Assembly: GCA_023229845.1 (NCBI GenBank) | Contig: JALNYK010000008.1 | Coordinates: 39,433-103,432, forward strand | Length of the DNA stretch: 64,000 bases | Direction of reading: 5' to 3' | Source: Gallionella sp. | GTDB taxonomy: Bacteria; Pseudomonadota; Gammaproteobacteria; Burkholderiales; Gallionellaceae | In this document: in pieces, positions 1 through 9,356 of the stretch | Position numbering within the stretch: position 1 is the first letter of the stretch | Layout: each line of letters begins with the position of its first letter | Position numbers and translations under genes: made by a program | The notes under the pieces: generated by a model | Seen by the model: only the letters and a program-made list of their open reading frames with translations | Databases searched by the model: none | What the model was told of the DNA's origin: nothing

Positions 1-1295
1 ACCGCAGAGGCCGCAGCCACATCGGAAACCGCGCTGGCGGACTGCACCAGCGCCGCAGCCTGCGACTTCAGTTCGGCCAGACGCTGCATATCCTTGAGAT
101 TCTGCTCCAGCATCGCCAAGCGGGTCTTCTCTTCTTCCATGGCCTTGGCCTTGGCGATCGCCTCTTCCTGCGCGGCATTCTTCCTGTCCTGCGCAGTCAT
201 CGCCTTGCCGCCGCCGGCCGCAGCCTGATCGCCGGGCGCCTCGCCCTTGGACAGCTTCAGCACCTCCTTGGCGGATTCCTTCGCAACCGGCGCCTTGTCG
301 GCGACCGTGCTGGTGATCTTGCCGCTGGAGACCTGTTGTGCCTCCTGAGATTGGCTGCTCACAGGCGCTGCGCTGGCAAGTTTCTGGCGATAGGCGTTCC
401 AGTCGGCAGCCTGCGCGCGTATCTCCCTGACAGCCTGGGCTTGCGCCACGTTCATCAACTCATCCTGCTCGGGCAGGCGCAGGATCTTGCCGGTCTTGAT
501 GCGGTTCATGTTCCTGCCGTCGAACTGCTCGGCATTGGCGCGGTACAACGCGACCAGCATGCGTTCTAGGCTGACGTCGACCGGCTTGTTCTCGGCGGCG
601 ATCTGATTCAGCGTGTCGCCGCGTTTGACGACGATCTCTCCAGCCGGAGCGGCCTTGGCGACCGGCTTGGGCGCAGGAACGGCGACAGGCTGTTTGGCCA
701 GCGCCTTCTCATCGCCAGGCGCTTCGGCACGCATGGTATCGGACTCAGGCTTGGCCGGCTCGGCCCACTCCTGCTGATACTGGCGCTCCTGCTCGGTCTG
801 TTCGACAGGCGCAGCAGCGGGTTCGACGGTCTCGACCGGAGCTGCAGGCGCGACCGGCGCGACGGTCACGACCTCGGCCGGTGCGGGCTGTTCTGCGACG
901 TAATCGGGAGGATCGAGCAAGAAGGTGTATTCGCGCAGCAGCTTACCGGACGACCATGTCAACTCGACCAGCAAGCTGACGAAGGGATCGTTGACCGGCT
1001 GTGCGCTGCTCACGACGAGGTAGGAACTGCCGTCGGCGCGATGCTCCACCTGAAACTTAAACTTGTTGCCGTAAGGGTACTCCAGCCCGGCGCCCTTGTA
1101 GGCGTCGGCGGAAGCGAGGCGTGCGACCAGACTGGCTTTCTCGGCCTTGCCGACCGACACCAGTTCGATATCGGCCTTAAGCGGCTGACCCAACGCGGAC
1201 ACCACGTTTATGCCTCCCAACCCCAGAGCCGAGGCTGTTGCGGACAGTGCCAGAGCGACAACAAACCCGAGCAGTTTCAGTAGTGATTTATGCAC
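1..1295 (-). CDS. fimV: FimV-like LysM protein, C-terminus beyond window
   Basis: Reading from a GTG at 1295, the product starts VHKSLLKLLGF, followed by a hydrophobic signal-like stretch ending near ATASA and a FimV-type N-terminal domain (GQPLKADIELVSV). A LysM-like segment with GDTLNQIAAEN and NMNRIKTGKILRLP lies around residues 218-275. Then comes an Ala/Gln/Glu/Lys-rich, probably coiled-coil region that is still open at the window edge. FimV is an inner-membrane, peptidoglycan-binding hub for polar organisation and type IV pili. The asd-fimV order is usual in Betaproteobacteria. The GTG start is chosen because it gives the whole signal sequence and has a GAGGGTGG purine stretch upstream. 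At least 431 residues are visible. Confidence 0.85.
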   Translation of the reverse strand, partial: MHKSLLKLLGFVVALALSATASALGLGGINVVSALGQPLKADIELVSVGKAEKASLVARLASADAYKGAGLEYPYGNKFKFQVEHRADGSSYLVVSSAQPVNDPFVSLLVELTWSSGKLLREYTFLLDPPDYVAEQPAPAEVVTVAPVAPAAPVETVEPAAAPVEQTEQERQYQQEWAEPAKPESDTMRAEAPGDEKALAKQPVAVPAPKPVAKAAPAGEIVVKRGDTLNQIAAENKPVDVSLERMLVALYRANAEQFDGRNMNRIKTGKILRLPEQDELMNVAQAQAVREIRAQAADWNAYRQKLASAAPVSSQSQEAQQVSSGKITSTVADKAPVAKESAKEVLKLSKGEAPGDQAAAGGGKAMTAQDRKNAAQEEAIAKAKAMEEEKTRLAMLEQNLKDMQRLAELKSQAAALVQSASAVSDVAAASA

Positions 1296-1398
1296 GCTAC
1301 CACCCTCACCTTATTTATTGGACAAGTAAAATAACATCATGGGGTTATCAGCACAAGCTGATAATTCAAGTTCACAACCCCCGCTTAATCAAACCCGG

Positions 1399-2421
1399 CT
1401 AATCCAGGTACTTCTCGATCAGGATCTCGGCGATCTGCACGCTGTTCAACGCCGCCCCCTTGCGCACGTTATCGCTGACCACCCACAGATTCAGGCCCAG
1501 CGGGTGGGATACGTCCTCGCGAATACGCCCCACATAGGTCGCGTCGGTGCCCGCCGCCTCGACCGGAGTCGGGTAACCGCCCGGTTCGCGCTTATCCATC
1601 ACCTGCACGCCCGGTGCCTTTTCCAGCAGCGCACGCGCCTCGTCGGCAGTGATCTTTTTGCGAGTCTCGATGTGTATCGCCTCGGAATGTCCGTAGAACA
1701 CCGGCACGCGCACTGCGGTCGGGTTCACCAAAATGGAGTCGTCTTCCATGATCTTCTGGGTTTCCCACACCATCTTCATTTCTTCCTTGGTGTAGCCGTT
1801 TTCCATGAACACGTCGATGTGCGGCAGCACGTTGAAGGCGATTTGTTTCGGGTAAACCTCGACCTTCACGTCCTGCGAATTAAACAGCGCGCGAGTCTGG
1901 TCGGAGAGCTCGTCGATGGCTTCCTTGCCGGTGCCGGACACGGCTTGATAAGTCGCCACGTTGATGCGGGAGATGCCCACCGCATCCTTGATCGGCTTCA
2001 ACGCCACCATCATCTGGATGGTCGAGCAGTTCGGATTGGCGATGATGCCGCGATTCTTGTATTGAGCGATCGCGTGCGGATTTACTTCCGGCACGACCAG
2101 CGGAATGTCGCGGTCGTAGCGGAAGTGCGCGGTGTTGTCGATCACGACACAACCGGCTGCCGCCGCGATGGGCGCATACTTTTCCGACACGCTGCCGCCA
2201 GCCGAGAACAAGCCGATCTGTGCCTTGGAGAAGTCGAATTTTTCCACATCGAGAACGGTGATTTCCTTGCCGTTGAAGGTCACGGTGGAACCGGCCGAGC
2301 GGCTGGACGCCAACGGGTACAGGTTGCGCACCGGAAACTTGCGCTGTTCCAGGATGGACAGCATCGCCTCGCCCACCGCACCGGTCGCACCGAGGATACA
2401 TACGTCGTATTGCTTGCTCAT
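1399..2421 (-). CDS. asd: Aspartate-semialdehyde dehydrogenase
   Basis: This 340-residue protein reduces aspartyl phosphate to aspartate semialdehyde with NADPH, the branch-point step to lysine/diaminopimelate, threonine and methionine. The N-terminal dinucleotide loop GATGAVG is at residues 11-17. The catalytic cysteine is C132 in ANPNCSTIQ, and substrate-binding residues follow in YQAVSGTGKEAIDEL and GHSEAIHIETR. The length is normal for the family. An AGGAAAA ribosome site precedes the ATG. It lies between leuB and fimV on the same strand and probably shares the leu transcript, although a purine/pyrimidine inverted repeat separates it from leuB. Confidence 0.96.
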   Translation of the reverse strand: MSKQYDVCILGATGAVGEAMLSILEQRKFPVRNLYPLASSRSAGSTVTFNGKEITVLDVEKFDFSKAQIGLFSAGGSVSEKYAPIAAAAGCVVIDNTAHFRYDRDIPLVVPEVNPHAIAQYKNRGIIANPNCSTIQMMVALKPIKDAVGISRINVATYQAVSGTGKEAIDELSDQTRALFNSQDVKVEVYPKQIAFNVLPHIDVFMENGYTKEEMKMVWETQKIMEDDSILVNPTAVRVPVFYGHSEAIHIETRKKITADEARALLEKAPGVQVMDKREPGGYPTPVEAAGTDATYVGRIREDVSHPLGLNLWVVSDNVRKGAALNSVQIAEILIEKYLD

Positions 2422-2463
2422 TATTTTTCCTAACTAAATTCGATAAAGCCTGATAAACCGGAA

Positions 2464-2547
2464 GAAGGGTAAAGGGGGAAGGGGAAGGGATAAGGGTGAA
2501 AATCTCTCACCGCTGCTACCCTTCTCCCTTCCCTCTTCCCCCTTCCC
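2464..2547. repeat. Long imperfect purine/pyrimidine inverted repeat
   Basis: A GGGAAGG-type purine arm at about 2464-2497 is matched by a CCCTTCC-type pyrimidine arm at 2519-2547. Both arms are about 30 bases and the loop is about 21 bases. It fills most of the leuB-asd gap and could fold into a strong hairpin that attenuates or processes the transcript. It may also be a copy of a dispersed intergenic repeat; no second copy was seen here. Confidence 0.6.
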
Positions 2548-2553
2548 AATAAG

Positions 2554-3636
2554 TTAAAGGGCCGCAACCACCGCGTCGCCCATCGCCTTGCAGCCGATCT
2601 TCTGCATGCCGGCCTCGGCGATATCGCCGGTGCGCAGGCCTTGCTGCAGCGTCTTGCGCACGGCCGCCTCGATGCGCTGCGCGATGTCTTCGCGCGCGAA
2701 GGTGTAGCGCATCATCATCGCGACCGACAGGATGGTCGCCAGCGGATTGGCGATGTCCTTGCCGGCGATGTCCGGCGCGGAACCGTGGCAGGGCTCATAC
2801 AGGCCCTTGTTGTTCGCGTCCAGCGAGGCGGACGGCAGCATGCCGATGGAGCCGGTCAGCATCGACGCCTCGTCCGACAGGATGTCGCCGAAGATGTTGC
2901 CGGTCAGGATCACGTCGAACTGCTTGGGCGCGCGCACCAGCTGCATCGCCGCATTGTCCACATACATATGAGACAGCTCGACCTCGGGATATTCCTTCGC
3001 CACCTCGGTGACGATCTCGCGCCAGAACATGCTGGTGTCCAGCACGTTGGCCTTGTCCACGGAGCACAGTTTCCCCTTGCCATTATTTTTAATGGCGCGC
3101 TTCATCGCGATCTGGAAACCGACATGCGCGACGCGGCGGATCTCGGACTCGCTGTAGTGCATGGTGTCGAAACCCTGACGCTCGCCGTTGTCCAGCGTGC
3201 GGATGCCGCGCGGCTGGCCGAAGTAGATGTCGCCGGTGAGTTCGCGCAAGATCATGATATCCAGTCCGGACACCAGCTCCGGCTTCAGGCTGGAAGAATT
3301 GACCAGCTCCGGATACACCATCGCGGGACGCAGATTGGCGAACAAGCCCAAGCCCTTGCGGATACGCAGCAGGCCCTGTTCCGGGCGCATGGGACGCGGC
3401 AGGTTATCGTACTGGTAGCCGCCGACCGCGCCGAGCAGCACCGCATCGGATTCCTGCGCCAGCTTCAGCGTCGCTTCCGGCAACGGATCCTGTGCCGCGT
3501 CGTAACCCGCGCCGCCGATGTGCGCGTGTTCCATCTCGATCTTCAGGCCGTCGCTGCGCAACGCTTCCAATACTTTCACCGCCTGCGCGACGATCTCCGG
3601 TCCGATGCCGTCACCCGGCAATACTGCGATTTTCAT
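2554..3636 (-). CDS. leuB: 3-isopropylmalate dehydrogenase
   Basis: This 360-residue enzyme oxidatively decarboxylates 3-isopropylmalate with NAD+, the third leucine-specific step. Family signatures are GDGIGPEI near the N-terminus, the substrate-binding Arg cluster ([16 protein letters not shown]), the [15 protein letters not shown] segment, and the metal-site region YVDNAAMQL...[14 protein letters not shown]. It is the third enzyme gene of the leuC-leuD-leuB run, and AGGA precedes the start at good spacing. A palindromic repeat (3663-3739) separates it from leuD, so transcription across that gap is assumed rather than shown. Confidence 0.97.
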   Translation of the reverse strand: MKIAVLPGDGIGPEIVAQAVKVLEALRSDGLKIEMEHAHIGGAGYDAAQDPLPEATLKLAQESDAVLLGAVGGYQYDNLPRPMRPEQGLLRIRKGLGLFANLRPAMVYPELVNSSSLKPELVSGLDIMILRELTGDIYFGQPRGIRTLDNGERQGFDTMHYSESEIRRVAHVGFQIAMKRAIKNNGKGKLCSVDKANVLDTSMFWREIVTEVAKEYPEVELSHMYVDNAAMQLVRAPKQFDVILTGNIFGDILSDEASMLTGSIGMLPSASLDANNKGLYEPCHGSAPDIAGKDIANPLATILSVAMMMRYTFAREDIAQRIEAAVRKTLQQGLRTGDIAEAGMQKIGCKAMGDAVVAAL

Positions 3637-3662
3637 TTCAACATCCTCTCTTAAAACTTACC

Positions 3663-3739
3663 GTAGGTCGGGTTAGCGCGAAGTGCGTAACCCGACATTG
3701 CGGTCGTCGGGTTACGGCCTTCGGCCTAACCCGACCTAC
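3663..3739. repeat. GTAGGTCGGG palindromic repeat, long form
   Basis: The element begins GTAGGTCGGGTT and ends AACCCGACCTAC, so its termini are mutual reverse complements. It holds an inner GTAACCCGAC / GTCGGGTTAC pair. It sits between leuD and leuB. The same family recurs at 36677, 37290, 49508, 49571 and 60823 in shorter form. Confidence 0.8.
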
Positions 3740-3749
3740 ATATATTTGT

Positions 3750-4388
3750 TCAGGCAAACAGCCAAGGCTGCGCCGCGCGATGCTTCGCCTCGAACGCCTT
3801 GATGTCGTCCACATGCTGCAAGGTCAGGCCGATGTCGTCCAGCCCGTTCAGCAGACAATGCTTGCGGTGCGCGTCCACGTCGAACTTGTACGTCGTGCCG
3901 TCAGGCAGCGCGATGGTCTGTTGCTCCAGATCGACCTTCAGTTTGTAGCCGTTATTGGCTTCCACCGCCTTGAACAGCGCATCGACCTTGTCCGCATCCA
4001 GCTTGATCGGCAGCAGGCCGTTCTTGAAGCAGTTATTGAAGAAGATGTCGGCGAAGCTGGGCGCGATGATGACGCGGAAGCCGTAGTCTTCCAGCGCCCA
4101 CGGAGCATGCTCGCGCGAACTGCCGCAGCCGAAGTTCTCGCGCGCCAGCAAAACTTGCGCGCCCTGGTAGCGCGGCTGATTCAGCACGAAGTCAGGATTC
4201 AGCGGACGCTTGCTGTTATCCATGCCGGGCTCGCCGTGGTCGAGATAGCGCCATTCGTCGAACGCATTCGGGCCGAAACCGGAGCGCTTGATGGACTTCA
4301 GGAATTGTTTAGGGATGATCGCGTCGGTATCGACGTTGGCTCTATCCAACGGCACGACCAGCCCATCGAGCAAGGTGAATTTACGCAT
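3750..4388 (-). CDS. leuD: 3-isopropylmalate dehydratase small subunit
   Basis: The product is 212 residues from the ATG giving [15 protein letters not shown]. It is the swivelling small subunit that pairs with LeuC to isomerise 2-isopropylmalate to 3-isopropylmalate. Family marks include [13 protein letters not shown], the [14 protein letters not shown] loop, and [18 protein letters not shown]. An upstream in-frame extension to 4463 is rejected because it overlaps the small lipoprotein gene and adds non-family sequence. The start ATG overlaps the TAA of that lipoprotein by one base (TAATG), suggesting translational coupling. Confidence 0.96.
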   Translation of the reverse strand: MRKFTLLDGLVVPLDRANVDTDAIIPKQFLKSIKRSGFGPNAFDEWRYLDHGEPGMDNSKRPLNPDFVLNQPRYQGAQVLLARENFGCGSSREHAPWALEDYGFRVIIAPSFADIFFNNCFKNGLLPIKLDADKVDALFKAVEANNGYKLKVDLEQQTIALPDGTTYKFDVDAHRKHCLLNGLDDIGLTLQHVDDIKAFEAKHRAAQPWLFA

Positions 4389-4507
4389 TACTTGGTAGCC
4401 GCCTTTTCCAATTTCTCGCCGCCATGCTGGATGTCCTTGCCCAGACCTTCCATGGTGTTGCAACCGGCCAGAACCAATACCGCCAACAACAAAGTTATTG
4501 CCTTCAT
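4388..4507 (-). CDS. Entericidin A/B-like small lipoprotein
   Basis: A 39-residue ORF lies between leuC and leuD. It has an N-terminal hydrophobic signal, a lipobox LAGC with the lipidated cysteine followed by [11 protein letters not shown], and a Lys/Glu-rich amphipathic tail, which is the entericidin pattern. Three ATGs lie in a row. The third (4507) is chosen because the AGGAG is six bases upstream of it, against none for the first. The leuC stop codon forms the first bases of this ribosome site, and the gene's own stop overlaps the leuD start. A tiny lipoprotein between leuC and leuD is, as far as I recall, common in Betaproteobacteria. Its role here is unknown. Confidence 0.85.
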   Translation of the reverse strand: MKAITLLLAVLVLAGCNTMEGLGKDIQHGGEKLEKAATK

Positions 4508-4517
4508 CATCATCTCC

Positions 4518-5921
4518 TTACAGTTTGCTCACATCGACAAAATGGCCTGCTATTGCCGCAGCCGCAGCCATCTCCGGACTTACTAGGTGCGTGCGCCCGC
4601 CCTGCCCCTGCCGCCCCTCGAAGTTGCGGTTGGAGGTCGCAGCACAGCGCTCGCCGGGTTCTAGGCGGTCATCATTCATCGCCAGACACATCGAACAGCC
4701 CGGATCGCGCCATTCGAAACCCGCTTCGATGAATATCTTGTCCAGACCTTCCTTCTCCGCCTGCGCCTTCACCAGACCGGAGCCGGGCACGACCATCGCC
4801 AACTTGACGTTGACCGCGACCTTCTTGCCCTTGGCCACGGCTGCCGCCGCGCGCATATCTTCGATGCGCCCGTTGGTGCAGGAACCTATAAATACCTTAT
4901 CGATCTTGATCTCGGTGATCGGCGTGTTCGCCTGCAGCCCCATGTAATGCAACGCGCGCTCCCAGTCACCGCGCTTGACCGCATCGGGTGCGGAAGCCGG
5001 ATCCGGCACGCGACCATCGACGGACGTGACCATCTCCGGCGACGTGCCCCAGGTCACTTGCGGGCGGATGCTCGCCGCATCCAGCTCGACCACGGCGTCG
5101 AACGCGGCGCCCTCGTCCGAATGCAATGTCTTCCAATAAGTCACGGCCTTGTCCCAGTTCTCGCCCTGCGGCGCGAACGGACGGCCCTTGATATAGGTGA
5201 ATGTCGTTTCGTCCGCCGCGATCATGCCGGCGCGCGCGCCCGCCTCGATGGCCATGTTGCACAGCGTCATGCGGCCTTCCATCGACAGGCCGCGGATCGC
5301 GCTGCCGCCGAATTCGATCGCATAGCCCGTGCCGCCCGCGGTGCCGATCTTGCCGACCACCGCCAGCGCGACATCCTTGGCGGTCACGCCCTTGTGCAGC
5401 GCGCCTTCGACCTTGACCAGCATGGCCTTCGACTTCTTCGCCACCAGGCATTGCGTCGCCATCACGTGCTCGACCTCGGAAGTGCCGATACCGTGCGCCA
5501 GCGCCGCAAACGCGCCGTGGGTACTGGTGTGCGAGTCGCCGCACACCACCGTCATGCCGGGCAGTGTCGCGCCCTGCTCGGGGCCGATCACGTGCACGAT
5601 GCCTTGGCGGATGTCGTTCATGCCGAACTCGGTGACACCGAACTCGGCGCAATTCGCGTCCAGCGTCTCGACCTGCAGGCGCGAGATCGGGTCGCTGATG
5701 CCGCCGCTGCGGTTGGTCGTCGGCACGTTATGGTCCGGCGTCGCCAGCATGGACGCGGTGCGCCACGGCTTGCGGTGCGCCAGCTTCAGGCCTTCGAAGG
5801 CCTGCGGACTGGTGACTTCATGCACCAATTGGCGGTCGATGTAGATCAGCGCGGTGCCGTCGGCATCCTGCTGCACCACGTGTGAATTCCAGAGTTTGTC
5901 GTAAAGAGTCTGTGCGCTCAT
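4518..5921 (-). CDS. leuC: 3-isopropylmalate dehydratase large subunit
   Basis: This 467-residue aconitase-family protein carries the 4Fe-4S cluster of isopropylmalate isomerase. The three cluster ligands are visible as C348 (IGSCTNGR), C409 and C412 (DPGCSMC). Other signatures are [16 protein letters not shown] and [12 protein letters not shown]. The length matches the family. It is the first gene of the leu run. The ribosome site before the ATG at 5921 is weak. A CATAAT hexamer upstream on the minus strand (near 5965) could be a -10 element, but no matching -35 is clear. Confidence 0.97.
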   Translation of the reverse strand: MSAQTLYDKLWNSHVVQQDADGTALIYIDRQLVHEVTSPQAFEGLKLAHRKPWRTASMLATPDHNVPTTNRSGGISDPISRLQVETLDANCAEFGVTEFGMNDIRQGIVHVIGPEQGATLPGMTVVCGDSHTSTHGAFAALAHGIGTSEVEHVMATQCLVAKKSKAMLVKVEGALHKGVTAKDVALAVVGKIGTAGGTGYAIEFGGSAIRGLSMEGRMTLCNMAIEAGARAGMIAADETTFTYIKGRPFAPQGENWDKAVTYWKTLHSDEGAAFDAVVELDAASIRPQVTWGTSPEMVTSVDGRVPDPASAPDAVKRGDWERALHYMGLQANTPITEIKIDKVFIGSCTNGRIEDMRAAAAVAKGKKVAVNVKLAMVVPGSGLVKAQAEKEGLDKIFIEAGFEWRDPGCSMCLAMNDDRLEPGERCAATSNRNFEGRQGQGGRTHLVSPEMAAAAAIAGHFVDVSKL

Positions 5922-6087
5922 GTTGTATCGCTTGCCCGATTCCCGATTTCAAGAGCGCGCGATTATGCCATATATGGCGCGGCTTCGCAGCCTGCGGGAG
6001 AGTCCACCGGGGGGAAGCGCCCCTCACAGACGGGAAAAAGTTGTACGATAGTTCCGCCACACCCCCCGCTCCCGACAGGCCCTCGAC

Positions 6088-6933
6088 ATGCTCTGGGAAA
6101 CCCTCAAGACCTCCGTCATCCTCGCCGCCACCTTCTATGGCGTGATGCTGCTCATGCTGTTCCTGCGGCAGGACGGCCTCGTCTATTACCCCAACCTGCC
6201 GAGCCGCGCATACGAGGCCACGCCCAAGGATTACCAGCTTCCATACGAGAACGTCACGCTGACCACCTCGGACGGCGTCCGCCTCGCCGCATGGTTCGTC
6301 CCCGCCGAGCATCCGCGCGGCACGCTGCTCTATGCACACGGCAACGCCGGCAACATCTCGCACCGGCTGGACTCGATCAGGCTGTTCCACGACCTGGGGC
6401 TGTCGGTGTTCATCTTCGACTACCGAGGCTACGGCCGGAGCACCGGCGAACCGGACGAGGAAGGTACCTATCACGACGCCGAGGTCGCCTGGCAGCACCT
6501 CACCGCGCAACGCGGCATCAAGCCGGAACATATCGTCGTGTTCGGCGAATCGCTGGGCGCGTCGGTCGCGGCACACCTCGCGGCGCAGCATAGGCCGGGC
6601 GCGCTGATCCTCGCCTCCGCCTTCACCTCCGTGCCCGACCTGGCCTCCGACTTCTACCCGCTGCTCCCGGTGCGCTGGATCACCCGCTACAGCTACGACA
6701 CCCGACGCTATCTGCAGGATGTGCATGCCCCGGTGCTGGTCGCGCATAGCCGCGAGGACGAGATCATTCCCTTCCTGCATGGACAGTCGCTCTACGCTGC
6801 TGCGCACGAACCGAAACAATTTCTGGAATTGCGCGGCGGACACAACGACCTGTTCTTCATGAACACGAAACCCTTCGCTCGTGCAACGGGAAGCTTCATC
6901 GAACAACACCTGCCCCGCCCCGATCAGCAGTAA
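6088..6933 (+). CDS. Membrane-anchored alpha/beta hydrolase
   Basis: The protein has 281 residues with one N-terminal transmembrane segment (about residues 8-26) and an alpha/beta-hydrolase fold of the ABHD13/BEM46 type. The oxyanion motif HGNAGN is at 84-89, the nucleophile elbow GESLG gives S155, and the likely acid and base are D224 (SREDEIIP) and H252 (GGHNDLF). It is probably a periplasm- or membrane-facing serine esterase or thioesterase; the substrate cannot be read from sequence. It diverges from leuC across a 166-base gap. The ribosome site is poor. Confidence 0.85.
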   Translation: MLWETLKTSVILAATFYGVMLLMLFLRQDGLVYYPNLPSRAYEATPKDYQLPYENVTLTTSDGVRLAAWFVPAEHPRGTLLYAHGNAGNISHRLDSIRLFHDLGLSVFIFDYRGYGRSTGEPDEEGTYHDAEVAWQHLTAQRGIKPEHIVVFGESLGASVAAHLAAQHRPGALILASAFTSVPDLASDFYPLLPVRWITRYSYDTRRYLQDVHAPVLVAHSREDEIIPFLHGQSLYAAAHEPKQFLELRGGHNDLFFMNTKPFARATGSFIEQHLPRPDQQ

Positions 6934-6991
6934 CCGCGAGGGGCAATATCCGCTAAAATGCGCGCCTAGTCCGATTCAAGGAGCAGCCACG

Positions 6992-7222
6992 ATGCCACCC
7001 TCTTTTGCTACCGTTGAACAACAAGCCACTGCATTGCTTCCCGACGAGCGCGCCCGGCTTGCAGAGATTTTGCTTGAATCTTTGCACAACGAGCCGGTGC
7101 TTGAGATTGAAGCGGCATGGCAGCATGAGATCGCACAACGCGTTGCACGCTACGAGCGTGGCGAGGTGGAGAGCTTCCCCGCAGAACAGGTTTTTGCCGA
7201 AGCCAAGCGCATTACCCGGTGA
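6992..7222 (+). CDS. Addiction module antitoxin (TIGR02574-like)
   Basis: The product is 76 residues from the ATG after AAGGAGCAGCCACG. It has the hallmark LLPDERARLAEILLESL helix and the acidic-then-basic tail of the small unstable-antitoxin family (Unstab_antitox). An earlier in-frame start at 6881 would overlap the hydrolase gene and lacks a ribosome site. Its last codons overlap the next gene (GTGA), the tight coupling expected of a toxin-antitoxin pair. It is presumed to neutralise the adjacent ParE/RelE-like protein. Confidence 0.85.
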   Translation: MPPSFATVEQQATALLPDERARLAEILLESLHNEPVLEIEAAWQHEIAQRVARYERGEVESFPAEQVFAEAKRITR

Positions 7223-7524
7223 AACACGCTCGCTTTGTCGCCGAAGCCAGACTCGAATTCCTGTCCGAGGTCAGTTATTACAATCGGGCACAAGAAGGTT
7301 TAGGGGCGCGATTTGCCGCATCAATCGAAGAAGCCGCCGCTCGTGCGCTGGTTTATCCGTTGGCCGGCACGCTCTCGGTAGAGACAGATACTCGCCGCGT
7401 GATGGTCAAAGGATTTCCTTTCGCACTTCATTACCGCCCTGAACAAGAAGGCATTGTGATATTCGCGGTTGCCAACCATCTCCGCCAACCGAACTACTGG
7501 CAGAATCGCACTAAAGAATATTGA
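7219..7524 (+). CDS. RelE/ParE-family toxin
   Basis: This 101-residue protein starts at a GTG that overlaps the antitoxin stop by four bases. It fits the RelE/ParE fold: an N-terminal helix pair with ARLEFLSEVSYYN, then GLGARFAASIEEA, a strand with RRVMVKGFPFALHY and a terminal VIFAVANHLRQPNYW. ParE proteins poison gyrase and RelE proteins cut mRNA on the ribosome; which applies here cannot be decided. The module is complete and shows no frame damage. Confidence 0.87.
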   Translation: MKHARFVAEARLEFLSEVSYYNRAQEGLGARFAASIEEAAARALVYPLAGTLSVETDTRRVMVKGFPFALHYRPEQEGIVIFAVANHLRQPNYWQNRTKEY

Positions 7525-7563
7525 ATTGCAGCATTCCAAACAACAAACAAATCATTCGACCGC

Positions 7564-8403
7564 ATGAACCTGATCCTCCAAGCCCTGCACGACATCCCTT
7601 CCAGCCATATCGAGCATATCGCCCAACTCTCCGGCGCTACGCGCATCGAGCAGATCGGCACGTATGCCTGCCGCTTGCGCGAGGCAAAGCCGCACGACGC
7701 CATCGCCGACTATTGTTTCGAGCACCGCATCGACTACGGCTTCGTGCCGCAGGGCAAGCACCTTTCCGGCTTCGGGCTGGTGGTGATGGACATGGATTCG
7801 ACGCTGATCTCCATCGAGTGTATCGACGAGATCGCCGACATGCAGGGGCTGAAGCCGCAGGTCGCGGCGATCACCGAAGAGGCAATGCGCGGCGAGATAG
7901 ACTTCGCCGAGAGCCTGCGCCGCCGCGTCGCGCTGCTAGAAGGACTGGACGAAGGCGCATTGCAGCGCGTATACGACGAACGCCTGCAACTGAATCCGGG
8001 CGCGGAGATCATGCTCGCGGCACTGAAGAAACACGGTATCAAGACGCTGCTGGTGTCCGGCGGCTTCGTGTTCTTCACCGAGCGCTTGAAACAACGCCTC
8101 GGCCTCGACCACGCCCATGCGAACACGCTGGAGATCGTCGACGGCAAGCTCACCGGCAAGGTGCTGGGCGGCATCCTCGACGCACAGGTCAAGGCCGACT
8201 GGCTGGTGAGAACGCGCGACAAACTGGGACTGAAGCCCGAGCAGGTGATCGCGATGGGCGACGGCGCGAACGACCTGAAGATGATGGCGCAAGCCGGCAT
8301 CAGCATCGCCTATCATGCGAAACCGGTGGTGCGCGCACAGGCGAGCTACGCACTGAACTTCGTCGGGCTGGACGGACTGGTGAATCTTCTGGATCACAGC
8401 TAA
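7564..8403 (+). CDS. serB: Phosphoserine phosphatase
   Basis: This 279-residue HAD-family enzyme dephosphorylates L-phosphoserine in the last step of serine synthesis. The nucleophile motif DMDSTL gives D76 and D78, the cap region has ECIDEIAD, motif II is the S in LLVSGGFVFF, and motif IV is GDGANDLKMM. A roughly 70-residue N-terminal segment precedes the core, as in longer proteobacterial SerB. It lies 39 bases after the toxin gene, so it may be reached by readthrough. The ribosome site is weak. Confidence 0.95.
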   Translation: MNLILQALHDIPSSHIEHIAQLSGATRIEQIGTYACRLREAKPHDAIADYCFEHRIDYGFVPQGKHLSGFGLVVMDMDSTLISIECIDEIADMQGLKPQVAAITEEAMRGEIDFAESLRRRVALLEGLDEGALQRVYDERLQLNPGAEIMLAALKKHGIKTLLVSGGFVFFTERLKQRLGLDHAHANTLEIVDGKLTGKVLGGILDAQVKADWLVRTRDKLGLKPEQVIAMGDGANDLKMMAQAGISIAYHAKPVVRAQASYALNFVGLDGLVNLLDHS

Positions 8404-8454
8404 AGGCAACATCGATTTAGTCGTCGTTCCCTATGAAGCCTTGAACTCGCCCCC

Positions 8455-8543
8455 GTAGGAGCGGCGGTTTTCGTGGGAGCGGCTTCAGCCGCGAAGGTCT
8501 CATCGAGCTGGAACGTGCCTATCGCGACTAAAGTCGCTCCTAC
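8455..8543. repeat. GTAGGAGCG...CGCTCCTAC palindromic repeat
   Basis: The termini GTAGGAGCGGC and GTCGCTCCTAC are near-complementary, with inner GGCTTCAGCCGCG and CGCGACTAAAGTCG hairpins. It lies in the 332-base gap (8404-8735) between serB and the next gene. Apart from a GGGAG ribosome site at its end, that gap shows nothing else. A related element is at 42641-42729. Confidence 0.75.
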
Positions 8544-8735
8544 AGGGCGTTTCATCATTCGGGGCAGCATCAACCACCATGATCGTTAACTCGCAACATT
8601 GCGGCTAAAGCCTGTTCTAGATTCATCGAAGGGCCGCTCCTGCAAAAAGCCCATCACCCCCACCCCACAAAAATACGCTAGGCTGTCGCACGACGCCCAT
8701 CCTTCCCGGCAATAGAGGCGTATCTGGGAGAGCCC

Positions 8736-9356
8736 ATGAACAACCGAGTACGCCAGATCGTCGAGCAGATCGCCGCGCTGGAAGAGGAACTGGACGCCGC
8801 GATCGAGGAACACGAGCAGCGCCTGCGCTACCAGATCGAAGGCAAGCGCGTCGTGTTCGAGCAAGCCGTCCGCGACGCGCATCGGCGGGTCAAGCTGGGC
8901 ATCTTCCACTGGTTCCTCACCGTGCGCCCCCAGAACTACCTCACCATGCCCATCATCTACGGCGCGGCCGTTCCGCTGGCGCTGTTCGACCTGTGCATCA
9001 GCCTGTACCAGACCATCTGCTTCCCCGTCTACCGCATCGCCAGGGTGCGGCGCGCCGACTACATCGTCTATGACCACCAGCACCTGGCCTACCTGAACGT
9101 CATCGAGAAGGCGCATTGCCTGTACTGCTCCTACGCGGTCGGACTGCTGGCCTATGCGGGCGAGATCATCGCGCGCACCGAGCAGTATTTCTGCCCGATC
9201 AAACATGCGCGCAAGATGCGCGCCGCGCATGCCCGCTACGAACGCTTCCTCGAATACGGCGAAGCGGACGACTTCCACGGCAAGCTGGAATCGTTCCGCG
9301 CCGAACTCGCCAGGGAAAAGACAGATAACAAAAGCGGCGGTCGGACTGGAGACTAA
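8736..9356 (+). CDS. Unknown coiled-coil membrane protein
   Basis: I do not recognise this 206-residue protein. Residues 1-50 are charged and likely coiled coil (Glu/Arg rich). A hydrophobic stretch (about 69-100) could form one or two membrane passes (YGAAVPLALFDLCISLYQTICF). A second, shorter hydrophobic region (about 126-145) follows. It carries a CxxC pair at C128/C131 and a further C153 in EQYFCPIKHAR, which could bind metal or be redox active. The tail is hydrophilic. GGGAG precedes the start, and the end overlaps the convergent mocA-like gene by four bases. Confidence 0.7.
   Translation: MNNRVRQIVEQIAALEEELDAAIEEHEQRLRYQIEGKRVVFEQAVRDAHRRVKLGIFHWFLTVRPQNYLTMPIIYGAAVPLALFDLCISLYQTICFPVYRIARVRRADYIVYDHQHLAYLNVIEKAHCLYCSYAVGLLAYAGEIIARTEQYFCPIKHARKMRAAHARYERFLEYGEADDFHGKLESFRAELAREKTDNKSGGRTGD

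Noticed and set aside
1339..2433. A 364-codon plus-strand ORF over asd
   Set aside because: It is antisense to a clear asd gene, with His/Arg-rich shadow composition, no ribosome site and no domain. The same reason removes the long plus-strand frames over leuB, leuC, the molybdenum operon, the che genes and the receptors.
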